The position numbers and the translations under genes were made by a program. The notes below the pieces were generated by a model, which worked only from the letters and a program-made list of their open reading frames with translations, was not told where the DNA came from and searched no databases. Below, piece by piece: positions 57,051 to 64,000 of a stretch of DNA of 64,000 nt. How positions within the stretch are numbered: position 1 is the stretch's first letter; every line of letters begins with the position of its first letter. Origin of the DNA: Actinomadura madurae (GTDB lineage Bacteria; Actinomycetota; Actinomycetes; Streptosporangiales; Streptosporangiaceae); NCBI RefSeq assembly GCF_900115095.1, contig NZ_FOVH01000015.1:62001-126000 (forward strand), read 5' to 3'.

Positions 57051-58039
57051 GGCCGTTCGGTTACGCGCGGGCGGCCGACGTCGGCACGGCGATCGCGACG
57101 GTCCGGGAGCACCCGGGCGGGGCGTTCCTCGCGGGCGGCACCACCGAGGTCGACCTCGTCCGGCAGAACGTGCTGCGCCCCGACGTGCTGGTGGACATCA
57201 ACGACCTGCCGTTCCACCAGGTCGAGGACCTGCCGGACGGCGGCCTGCGCATCGGCGCGCTGGCGCGGATGAGCGACGTCGCCGAGGCGCCGGGGGTGGT
57301 GGAGCGGTTCCCTGTCGTCTCCCAGGCGCTGCTGCTGGGCGCCTCGGCGCAACTGCGCAACATGGCCTCGATGGGCGGCAACCTGTGCCAGCGCGTCCGG
57401 TGCGTCTACTACCGCGACGCGACCTCGCCGTGCAACAAGCGCGATCCGGGCAGCGGCTGCGCGGCCATGGACGGCTTCCACCGCGGGCACGCCGTCCTCG
57501 GGACCAGTGACGCGTGCATCGCCGCTCATCCGTCCGATGTGGCGGTCGCGCTGGTCGCCCTGGACGCGGTGGTGCACACGCGGGGCCCGGCCGGTGAGCG
57601 GACCATCGCGATCGACGACTTCTTCCTGCTCCCGGGACGGACCCCGGAGCGCGAGCACCCGCTGGAGCACGGCGAACTGATCACCTCGATCGAGGTCCCC
57701 GCGCTGCCGATGGCCCGCCGGTCGGCCTACCTGAAGGTCCGCGACCGCGCGTCGTACGAGTTCGCGCTCGTGTCCGTCGCGGCGGCGGTGGACGTCCGGG
57801 ACGGGATCCTCACCGCGGTCCGCTTGGCGCTGGGCGGGGTCGCGACCAAGCCGTGGCGGGCGCGGGCGGCCGAGCGGAGCCTCACCGGCGGGCCGGTCGC
57901 GCGCGAGGCGTTCGCCACGGCCGCCGCGCACGAGATGGCGGCGGCCGTGCCGCGGCCCCTGAACTCCTTCAAGGTCGAGCTGGCGCGCCGGACGATCGTC
58001 CGCGCGCTCGCGGCGCTCACGGACGGGGACGAGCGATGA
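57047..58039 (+). CDS. FAD-binding subunit with extra iron-sulfur motif (PaoB/YagS-like)
   Basis: A 330-residue FAD subunit. FLAGGTTEVDLVRQNVLRPDVLVDI and LLLGASAQLRNMASMGGNLCQR are the two FAD-binding loops. After them Cys119, Cys129, Cys138 and Cys157 occur in RCVYYRDATSPCNKRDPGSGCAAMDGFHRGHAVLGTSDACIAAHPSD, the pattern that in PaoB-type subunits binds an additional [4Fe-4S] cluster. This separates the enzyme from ordinary xanthine or CO dehydrogenases. It starts at an ATGA overlap and overlaps the large-subunit gene. Confidence 0.92.
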   Translation: MRPFGYARAADVGTAIATVREHPGGAFLAGGTTEVDLVRQNVLRPDVLVDINDLPFHQVEDLPDGGLRIGALARMSDVAEAPGVVERFPVVSQALLLGASAQLRNMASMGGNLCQRVRCVYYRDATSPCNKRDPGSGCAAMDGFHRGHAVLGTSDACIAAHPSDVAVALVALDAVVHTRGPAGERTIAIDDFFLLPGRTPEREHPLEHGELITSIEVPALPMARRSAYLKVRDRASYEFALVSVAAAVDVRDGILTAVRLALGGVATKPWRARAAERSLTGGPVAREAFATAAAHEMAAAVPRPLNSFKVELARRTIVRALAALTDGDER

Positions 58040-60288
58040 GCGGATCCATCGGGCAGGAGGCCGTCCGCGTCGACGGCCCGGAGAAGGTCACCGGCACCGC
58101 CCGGTACACGGGGGAGATCTCGCCGCCGGGCCTGGCACACGCCCGGATCGTCGGCGCCCGCGTGCCCAGCGGGCGGGTCGCCTCGATCGACACCGTGGCG
58201 GCGGAACGCGCCGGGGGCGTCCTGGCGGTCCTGACCCACCACGACCTCCCGAAGGTCGGCCACGTGCCGCTGGTGCCGTCCCTGATGGGCGGGCCGGCGC
58301 CGGGTGAGACGTTCTTCCCGATGCAGGACGACACGGTGCACTACGCGGGCCAGCCGGTGGCGATCGTGGTGGCCGGCACGCTGGAGCAGGCCCAGCACGC
58401 CGCCGCGCTCGTCGAGGTCGCGTACGCCGAGGCGCCGTCGGTGACCACCATCGAGCAGGGCCGCGCGGACGCCTACGAGCCGGAGAAGATCTTCGGGGGC
58501 TTCCTGCCCGCCCGGTCGCGGCGCGGGGACGTCGAGGCCGGGCTGGCCGAGGCGGATCTGCACGTCGACGCCGAGTTCCGGTTCGCCGCCAACCACCACA
58601 ACGCGCTGGAGGCGCTGACCACCACCGCCGTCTGGGAGGGCGACCGCCTGACGCTGTACGACTCCTGCCAGGGCATCAAGGCCGTGCAGCTGACCGTCGC
58701 CGCCCTCCTGGGCATGTCCCCGTCCAAGATCAGGGTGCTGACGCGGTTCGTGGGCGGGGCGTTCGGGTCCAAGGCGATGGTCTGGCCGCACGTGACCCTC
58801 ACCGCGCTGGCCGCCCGGCACGTGCGGCGGCCGGTGCGCCTGGTGGTGCCGCGGGAGCAGATGTTCACCTCGTGCGGGCACCGCGAGGAGCAGGAGCAGC
58901 ACGTCCGGCTCGGGGCGCGGCGCGACGGCACGCTCACCGCGATCCGGCACCGGAAGATCTCCGTGACGTCGCCGTTCGACGACTGGGCCGAGCCCGCGTT
59001 CGGCGTGTCCTCCCGGCTGTACGCGTGCCCCGCGTTCGAGGGCGCGCACCGGCTGGTGCGCGGCAACACGATGACGCCCACGTTCACCCGCGGGCCGGGC
59101 GAGGCGGCCGGGGTCTTCAGCCTCGAATGCGCGATGGACGAACTCGCCGCCCGGCTCGGCATCGACCCGGTCGAGCTCCGGCTGCGCAACCTCACCGACG
59201 TGGACCCCGAGACCGGCCATCCCTGGTCCAGCGGCGGCCTCGCCGACTGCCTGCGGCGGGGAGCGGAGCGGTTCGGCTGGGCGGGACGCGATCCCGCGCC
59301 CGGGGCCCGCCGCGAAGGGAACCTGCTGATCGGGACCGGCATGGCCGCCGCCGGGTACCCCGTGGCGTTCTTCATGCGCACCCAGCGGGCCCGCGCCCGC
59401 CTGTACTCCGACTGCACCGCCGTCGTGTCCACCGCCGTCCAGGAGTTCGGCACCGGCATGACCACGGTGCTGACCCAGGTCGCCGCCGACGGGCTCGGCG
59501 TCGACCCGCACGACGTGCGCCTGGAGTTCGGCGACACCGACCTGCCGACCGCCGGGTCCCCGGTGGGGTCCAACGGCGCGATGATGGTCGGCGCCGCGGT
59601 GCACAACGCGGCCGCGGCCGTCCGCGACCAGATGATCGCCATGGCCGCAGGCGACCCGGAGTCGCCGCTGCACGGCGCTGATCCGCGCCGCGTCACCGTC
59701 ACCGGAGGACGCATGACGCTCGCCGGGGACCCCGCGGCGCACGAGACCTACGGCGACCTGATGTCCCGGCACCTCATGAACGACGCCGAGGCCATCGGCA
59801 GCTGGGACCCGCCGCCGCTGGACACCCCGTACGGGCTGCTCACCTTCGGCGCCCAGTTCGCCGAGGTCGCGGTCGACGCCGACCTCGGCCTGGTCAGGGT
59901 GCGGCGCATGACGGGGGTGTTCGCGCCCGGCCGCGTCCTCAACCCGAGGACCGCCCGCGGCCAGCTCGTGGGGGGCATGCTGTGGGGCATGAGCCAGGCG
60001 CTGCTCGAAGGCACCCGCATGGACCCCGGCCTCGGCCGCTGGGCCAATGCGAGCCTCGGCGACTACCTCGTCCCGGTCAATGCCGACGCGCCCGACGTCG
60101 ACGTCGAGCTGATCGAGGTCGAGGACCGCGTCACCGGCCCGCTCGGCGTCAAGGGCGTCGGCGAGATCGGCCAGGTGGGCTCGGCCGCGGCCGTCGCCAA
60201 CGCCGTCCGCCACGCGACCGGCCACCGCGTCCGGGAGCTGCCGATCGCCCCCGAGCACCTGCTGACCCACCTGCCCGCACCCGCCTGA
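58036..60288 (+). CDS. Molybdopterin-binding large subunit of an aldehyde oxidoreductase (PaoC/YagR-like)
   Basis: A 750-residue catalytic subunit that binds molybdenum cofactor and hydroxylates or oxidises an aldehyde or N-heterocycle. VDGPEKVTGTARYTGEISPPGLAHARIV is the N-terminal domain start. RFVGGAFGSKAMVWPHVTLTALAARH is the cofactor glycine loop and TPTFTRGPGEAAGVFSLECAMDELA the second contact. GVKGVGEIGQVGS carries the expected catalytic base Glu710. It overlaps the FAD subunit by 4 bp. No dedicated XdhC/PaoD-type cofactor-insertion protein is seen in the window. The last 20 bases of the gene are partly duplicated downstream. Confidence 0.92.
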   Translation: MSGSIGQEAVRVDGPEKVTGTARYTGEISPPGLAHARIVGARVPSGRVASIDTVAAERAGGVLAVLTHHDLPKVGHVPLVPSLMGGPAPGETFFPMQDDTVHYAGQPVAIVVAGTLEQAQHAAALVEVAYAEAPSVTTIEQGRADAYEPEKIFGGFLPARSRRGDVEAGLAEADLHVDAEFRFAANHHNALEALTTTAVWEGDRLTLYDSCQGIKAVQLTVAALLGMSPSKIRVLTRFVGGAFGSKAMVWPHVTLTALAARHVRRPVRLVVPREQMFTSCGHREEQEQHVRLGARRDGTLTAIRHRKISVTSPFDDWAEPAFGVSSRLYACPAFEGAHRLVRGNTMTPTFTRGPGEAAGVFSLECAMDELAARLGIDPVELRLRNLTDVDPETGHPWSSGGLADCLRRGAERFGWAGRDPAPGARREGNLLIGTGMAAAGYPVAFFMRTQRARARLYSDCTAVVSTAVQEFGTGMTTVLTQVAADGLGVDPHDVRLEFGDTDLPTAGSPVGSNGAMMVGAAVHNAAAAVRDQMIAMAAGDPESPLHGADPRRVTVTGGRMTLAGDPAAHETYGDLMSRHLMNDAEAIGSWDPPPLDTPYGLLTFGAQFAEVAVDADLGLVRVRRMTGVFAPGRVLNPRTARGQLVGGMLWGMSQALLEGTRMDPGLGRWANASLGDYLVPVNADAPDVDVELIEVEDRVTGPLGVKGVGEIGQVGSAAAVANAVRHATGHRVRELPIAPEHLLTHLPAPA

Positions 60289-60324
60289 CCGTCCCCGTTT
60301 GCTCGCACCCGCCTGACCGCCCCG
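60277..60324 (+). repeat. Direct repeat at the end of the large-subunit gene
   Basis: GCACCCGCCTGACCGTCCCCG (60277-60297) recurs as GCACCCGCCTGACCGCCCCG at 60305-60324, a 28-bp period. Both copies contain a stop codon context (Ala-Pro-Ala-stop), so the 3' end of the gene has been duplicated. Confidence 0.8.
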
Positions 60325-60339
60325 AGTCCGGAGGATCCC

Positions 60340-61152
60340 ATGCTGATCGGTGACATCGACGTCCATCCCCTGACCGACGGCACCTTCCGCGCGTCGCCCG
60401 CCTACTTCGGCGAGCACGTCCGGGCCGAGGGCCACGAGGACCTGTTCTCCCGCGACTCGATGGCCTGGCTGCCCATCGGGTGCTTCCTGGTCCGGACCGG
60501 CGACCGGACGATCCTCGTCGACGCCGGCATCGGCCCCGAGATGCGCGACGACGGCCCCCGCAGGTTCCTCGTCGGCGGGCAGCTGCTGCTCGGCCTGCGC
60601 GCCGTGGGCGTCACCCCCGCCGACGTCACCGACGTCGTGTGCACCCACCTGCACGCCGACCACTGCGGCTGGCTCTTCGACAGGAACGCCGATCCGGTCT
60701 TCACCCGCGCCGCCGTCTGGTTCGGCGCCCGCGACTGGGACCACTTCGTCGCCAACCCCGAGGTGCTGATGTTCGATCACATCCGGCGCGGGTTCCGCGC
60801 CGCGTCCGAGCGGCAGGGCGACCGCCTGCGGCCCGTCGCCGACGACACCACCATCGCGCCCGGCGTCACGGTGACCATGACACCGGGGCACACCCCCGGG
60901 CATCTCAGCGTCATCGTCGCCTCCGGCGGCCGCCGGGCGCTGCTCCTCGGCGACGCGATCATCTGCCCGGTCCAGCTCGACGAGCCCACCTGGCAGTCGA
61001 TCGGCGACGTCGACCCCGAGCTCGCGCGACGGATCCGCGAACGGCTGTTCCGCGAGCTCGAGGACGAGGCGACCGTCGGCGCCGGGGCGCACTTCCCGGA
61101 GCTTCGGTTCGGCCGCGTCCTGGCCGGTGAGGGAAGACGCTGGTTCACCTGA
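60340..61152 (+). CDS. MBL-fold metallo-hydrolase
   Basis: A 270-residue metallo-beta-lactamase-fold enzyme. The metal motif HLHADH is at residues 103-108 (CTHLHADHCGWLFD). Further ligands are in VTMTPGHTPGHLSVIV and LLLGDAIICP. The N-terminal strand (DGTFRASPAYFG) and ILVDAGIGPEM resemble lactonase or arylsulfatase-like members. The ATG has CGGAGGA upstream and follows the molybdenum enzyme by 51 bp on the same strand. In this context it may hydrolyse a lactone or ester formed by the oxidoreductase (inference). It converges on the monooxygenase gene 4 bp away. Confidence 0.88.
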   Translation: MLIGDIDVHPLTDGTFRASPAYFGEHVRAEGHEDLFSRDSMAWLPIGCFLVRTGDRTILVDAGIGPEMRDDGPRRFLVGGQLLLGLRAVGVTPADVTDVVCTHLHADHCGWLFDRNADPVFTRAAVWFGARDWDHFVANPEVLMFDHIRRGFRAASERQGDRLRPVADDTTIAPGVTVTMTPGHTPGHLSVIVASGGRRALLLGDAIICPVQLDEPTWQSIGDVDPELARRIRERLFRELEDEATVGAGAHFPELRFGRVLAGEGRRWFT

Positions 61153-61156
61153 CACG

Positions 61157-62653
61157 TCACGATCGGACACGGTCCGGTCCCGCGCCGGTCCAGGCGCGCC
61201 ACGCGGTCTGCCAGCCGCCGGCGCCGGTGACGCGGGTGCTCGGCCCCGCCCAGGCGATGTAGCCGTCGGGGCGGATGAGGAGCGCGGGCCCGTCGTCGGT
61301 GCGGCGGGCCTGCGTGAGCGTGGTGTGGAGGGGCCCGGCGTCCTGCTCGCGGACGAGGACGAACCCCGGGGTGTCGCGCTGGATCGCGGTCAGCGGTCCC
61401 TCGGCGAGCGGGACCTCGGTGGCGCGGGTGCCGACCAGGCGGTTCTGGCCCCGGCCGCGCGGGTAGCGGAGGGTCACCCCGGAGAAGCCGCCGGCGACGG
61501 CGTCGCGGACGGGACCGATGCCGAGCACCGCGGGCGCCAGCAGGTTGCGGAGCAGCCGGGCCGGGGGCGGCCTGAGCGTGACGGCGCGCATCATGGCGCC
61601 GCTCTGGCGCAGGACGCGGCGGCCGATCGGATGCCGTTCGCGGTGGTAGGAGTCCAGGATGGCCGGATCCGCGCCGCCGAGGACGGCGTCGAGTTTCCAG
61701 GACAGGTTGGCGGCGTCCTGGATCCCGGTGTTCATGCCCTGGCCGCCCATGGGCGAGTGCACGTGGGCGGCGTCCCCGGCGAGCAGGACGCGGCCGTGCC
61801 GGTAGGAGCGGACCTGGCGCTCGTCGCAGTGGAAGCGGGAGTGCCAGCCGTACTCCAGGACGCCGACGTCGCGGCCCATGGCCGTGTTGAGGACGCGGGT
61901 GACCTCGTTCTCGTCGATGGGCGCGGTGTCGGGGACCTGGTGGCGCCGGTCCCAGGTCATCGACCGGAACCAGCCGCCCGGGCGGGCCCGTCCGTAGGGG
62001 ACGAGGAAGCCGAAGCAACCGGGCCTGCTGCCGAGCGTGAGGCCCGTGCCCACGGGGCCGTCCGACAGGCGGACGTCGGCCAGGACGACCGAGGACAGCA
62101 CCGTCCTGCCGGGAAAGTCGGCGCCCAGGAGGTCGCGGACCGTGCTGTGCGCGCCGTCCGCCCCGACCACGTACTCGGCGCGCCAAGTCGTGGTCTCGCC
62201 GCCGTCCTTGGGATGGGCGGTGAGGGTCACTCCGCCGTCGTCCTGGCTGAGGCCGACGACCTCCACGCCGCGCAGCACCGTCGCGCCCTGGTCGCGGGCG
62301 TAGCGTTCGAGTGCCTGGTCGACATTGGTCTGCGGTGTGATCATCCCGTACCGGTGCCGGGACGGCAGGCGGGTCAGGTCGACCGCGGCGCCGGCGAAGA
62401 GGTTGACGCGCTCGGTGGTGCTCGCCCGCGCCAGCAGGTCGTCGGCCAGGCCGCGGCTGTCGAGGACCTCCAGGGTGCGGGCCATGGTGACGAAGGCCCG
62501 GCTGGACGGGTTGACGGTGGGCCAGCGTTCGAGCACGGCGACCTCGCGCCCCGCGCGGGCCAGGTCGCCCGCGGCGGTCATGCCGGTGGGGCCGCCGCCG
62601 ACCACGATCACCTCCGCGCGGCGGGTCGCCGCGGCGCCCTCCTCGCCGGTCAC
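61157..62653 (-). CDS. FAD-dependent aromatic-ring monooxygenase (PHBH/PgaE type)
   Basis: A 498-residue class A flavin monooxygenase. FAD motif AEVIVVGGGPTGMTAAGDLARAGREVAVLER is near residue 14. The DG motif is YVVGADGAHSTVRDLLG and the GD motif VLLAGDAAHVHSPMGGQGMNTGIQDAANLSWKL. The C-terminal thioredoxin-like domain of aromatic polyketide hydroxylases is present (PALLIRPDGYIAWAG). It probably hydroxylates a phenolic or polyketide substrate with NAD(P)H and O2. The GTG start overlaps the stop of the upstream 164-residue gene (GTGA), so the two are coupled. The divergent LysR gene likely controls both. Confidence 0.9.
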   Translation of the reverse strand: MTGEEGAAATRRAEVIVVGGGPTGMTAAGDLARAGREVAVLERWPTVNPSSRAFVTMARTLEVLDSRGLADDLLARASTTERVNLFAGAAVDLTRLPSRHRYGMITPQTNVDQALERYARDQGATVLRGVEVVGLSQDDGGVTLTAHPKDGGETTTWRAEYVVGADGAHSTVRDLLGADFPGRTVLSSVVLADVRLSDGPVGTGLTLGSRPGCFGFLVPYGRARPGGWFRSMTWDRRHQVPDTAPIDENEVTRVLNTAMGRDVGVLEYGWHSRFHCDERQVRSYRHGRVLLAGDAAHVHSPMGGQGMNTGIQDAANLSWKLDAVLGGADPAILDSYHRERHPIGRRVLRQSGAMMRAVTLRPPPARLLRNLLAPAVLGIGPVRDAVAGGFSGVTLRYPRGRGQNRLVGTRATEVPLAEGPLTAIQRDTPGFVLVREQDAGPLHTTLTQARRTDDGPALLIRPDGYIAWAGPSTRVTGAGGWQTAWRAWTGAGPDRVRS

Positions 62654-63144
62654 GACCGCTCCATCTGCGGAGTGCCGGCGCGGTTGACGTTCCCGGGGTT
62701 CGCCGCGGCGACGTCCTTCAGGTCGGCGGGGAGTGCGGCCCGCTCGGAGGACGCGGGGTCGGGGAAGGAGCGGCGGATGTCGTCCGGGGTGGTGGCGGCG
62801 GCGTGGTTGAAGACGAAGCGGGCGTCGGGCAGCGTCTCGTGCACCAGGTTGACGATGGACTCGAACAGCAGCGTGTTCGGCGGGACCAGCCGCACGCCCG
62901 CGCCGATGAGCACGGCGTCGTAGCGCTTGGCGGCCAGCCGTCCGCGGACGGTGTCGAGGGCGGTCTCGCCGAAGTCGATCTGGCAGCCGTCCGCTTCGTA
63001 GCCGGCCTCGCGCAGCAGGGCGAGGTTGCCGTCGTGGGCGGCGGCCAGGCTCTCCCGGGTCAGGCTGGCGAAGGCGGCGAACTCGGGGGCGTCGTAGTCG
63101 ATGACGTCCGGGTGGAGCCCGATCTGCAGGGCGGTCACGGTCAC
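62650..63144 (-). CDS. Small Rossmann-like protein of unknown function
   Basis: A 164-residue protein beginning MTVTALQIGLHPDVIDYDAPEFAAF. It contains LREAGYEADGCQIDFGETALDTVRGRLAAKRYDAVLIGAGVRLVPPNTLLFESIVNLVHETLPDARFVFNHAAATTPDDI. The alternating strand-helix pattern suggests a flavodoxin- or Rossmann-like fold, but no family is recognised. Its GTG start (63144; 63138 also possible) follows AGGAAGGG. It overlaps the monooxygenase gene by 4 bp, so it may be an auxiliary of that enzyme (inference). Transcription begins in the region shared with LysR. Confidence 0.78.
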   Translation of the reverse strand: MTVTALQIGLHPDVIDYDAPEFAAFASLTRESLAAAHDGNLALLREAGYEADGCQIDFGETALDTVRGRLAAKRYDAVLIGAGVRLVPPNTLLFESIVNLVHETLPDARFVFNHAAATTPDDIRRSFPDPASSERAALPADLKDVAAANPGNVNRAGTPQMERS

Positions 63145-63224
63145 GGTCCCAGTTCCCTTCCTCGAAAGTGATGCCTGCTCCCACCCTGGAGGCCCGGTGT
63201 CATCGTGTCCAACGATCATTTTTG

Positions 63225-63250
63225 CTATCTCCCATCGCGACTTGAGATAG
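63225..63250. promoter_or_regulatory. Candidate LysR-type operator
   Basis: CTATCTC-N12-GAGATAG is a 7-bp inverted repeat in the 141-bp region between the divergent lysR and the monooxygenase operon, 36 bp before the lysR ATG. It fits the LysR rule of a T-N11-A-type dyad near the shared promoters. Confidence 0.65.
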
Positions 63251-63285
63251 TTCGAGATCTGGCCCGCGACCGTGTGGAGGGACCG

Positions 63286-64000
63286 ATGGAGCTTCGGCAG
63301 CTGGAGTACTTCGTGGCCGTGGCCGAAGAACGCAGCTTCACCCGGGGCGCCCAGCGCGCCCACGTCGTCCAGTCGGCCGCGTCGGCCGCGGTGTCCCGGC
63401 TGGAGCAGCAGTTCCAGACGGCCCTGTTCGACCGCTCGCACCGCCGCCTCGAACTCACCACCGCGGGCCGCACCCTGCTCGCCCGGGCCCGCGCCATCCT
63501 CGCCGAGGCGCGGCGCGCGCACGAGGAGATGAGCCGGCTCAGCGGCGGCGTCACCGGGGCCGTCACCCTTGGCACCATCCTGTCCACGGGCGACTTCGAC
63601 CTGATCGACGGCCTGAGCAGGTTCCAGCGCGAGCACCCGGACGTCGTGGTCCGCCTGCGGCGGTCCGTCGGGTCCTTCAACGACCACGCGGCGGCGCTCC
63701 GCGAGGGGCGCTACGACCTCATGCTGCTGCCCATGCCCGCCGACGGCGCCGCGCTGCTCGGCGGCGAGGTGATCACCGACCCGATCGCGCACCTGCGCCT
63801 CGGGCTGGCCTGCCGCGGCGACGACCCGCTCGCCCGCGCCCGGAACGTCGCCTACGCCGACCTCGCGGACCGCCGCTTCATCGACTTCCCCGTGGGCTGG
63901 GGCAACCGCTCCATCGTGGACAGCCTCTTCAAGGCCGCCGCCGTCGAACGCACGGTCGCCCTGGAGGTCGTCGACACGACGACCGCCATGGCCATGGTCC
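63286..64000 (+). CDS. LysR-family transcriptional regulator (3' end outside window)
   Basis: The first 238 residues of a LysR regulator, about four-fifths of the usual 300. The N-terminal helix-turn-helix is MELRQLEYFVAVAEERSFTRGAQRAHVVQSAASAAVSRLEQQFQTALFDRSHRRLELTTAGRTLLARAR. The effector domain starts after GAVTLGTILS. GTGGAGGG precedes the ATG. No stop is reached before the window ends. It is divergent from the monooxygenase operon with a clear dyad between them, so it is the probable regulator of that operon. Confidence 0.93.
   Translation, partial: MELRQLEYFVAVAEERSFTRGAQRAHVVQSAASAAVSRLEQQFQTALFDRSHRRLELTTAGRTLLARARAILAEARRAHEEMSRLSGGVTGAVTLGTILSTGDFDLIDGLSRFQREHPDVVVRLRRSVGSFNDHAAALREGRYDLMLLPMPADGAALLGGEVITDPIAHLRLGLACRGDDPLARARNVAYADLADRRFIDFPVGWGNRSIVDSLFKAAAVERTVALEVVDTTTAMAMV

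Noticed and set aside
57727..61170. A 1,147-residue minus-strand frame opposite the oxidoreductase genes
   Set aside because: High GC makes antisense frames open; the plus strand carries complete, motif-bearing genes throughout.
1..64000. tRNA, rRNA, insertion sequence or prophage genes
   Set aside because: No cloverleaf-like or transposase, integrase or phage structural sequences were recognised anywhere in the window.

Overview
The window is very GC-rich, with GTG starts, dense ATGA/GTGA start-stop overlaps and several families typical of actinomycetes: DUF574 (Methyltransf_19) SAM methyltransferases, a DUF5753-type XRE regulator, a SARP/AfsR regulator, ECF42 and ECF41 sigma factors, and an actinobacterial-style c-di-AMP riboswitch. 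This points to a filamentous actinobacterium. Streptosporangiales, possibly Actinomadura-like, is my guess, but the genus is inference. I found no tRNA, rRNA, CRISPR array, phage block or insertion sequence.

Layout. 1-10 kb: the C-terminal part of pyruvate carboxylase, a TetR regulator, a primary-like sigma factor, a secreted serine hydrolase, a threonine-dehydratase-like enzyme, an ECF42 sigma factor with its YCII partner, a DUF574 methyltransferase/XRE pair and a dihydrofolate-reductase-like protein. 10-21 kb: a SARP/AfsR regulator followed by a four-gene ABC exporter operon (two FtsX-type permeases, two ATPases), with 11-bp-phased direct repeats ahead of both. 21-25 kb: a secreted protein, a membrane protein and a three-gene operon (Tm-1/UPF0261 domain, PEP-hydrolase-like TIM barrel, cupin) that looks like a split bacterial version of the tomato Tm-1 protein. 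25.4-25.75 kb: 21 units of a 16-bp tandem repeat. 25.8-35 kb: divergent ROK regulator and MFS transporter, type II NADH dehydrogenase-like protein, ECF41 (SigJ-type) sigma factor, a secreted protein, a YchJ-type protein, a second DUF574 methyltransferase, and VOC + YCII + a second ECF42 sigma factor.

35-44.2 kb is a potassium locus: a 27-residue membrane microprotein, kdpF, kdpA, kdpB and kdpC on the plus strand, converging on kdpE/kdpD on the minus strand with overlapping stop codons. It is followed by a secreted NlpC/P60-type hydrolase whose leader carries a recognisable ydaO/yuaA c-di-AMP riboswitch. 44.6-48.8 kb: an unrecognised protein, an OsmC protein, a TetR regulator and an HSL-type esterase (both preceded by the same palindromic operator), and a D-2-hydroxyacid dehydrogenase. 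48.9-61.2 kb looks like a catabolic/uptake island: a dipeptide-type ABC transporter with a possible leader peptide and hairpin, a second 2-hydroxyacid dehydrogenase, an IclR regulator, a three-subunit molybdenum aldehyde oxidoreductase of the PaoABC/YagTSR type, and an MBL-fold hydrolase. 61.2-64 kb: an aromatic-ring FAD monooxygenase with a coupled small protein, divergent from a LysR regulator cut by the window edge.

Working together: the strongest functional units are (i) SARP + exporter, (ii) Kdp uptake + KdpDE + c-di-AMP-controlled wall hydrolase (a potassium/osmotic group), (iii) TetR + esterase, (iv) IclR + molybdenum oxidoreductase + MBL hydrolase + oligopeptide-type importer, and (v) LysR + monooxygenase. 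Function assignments come from motif recognition by eye; nothing was searched against a database.
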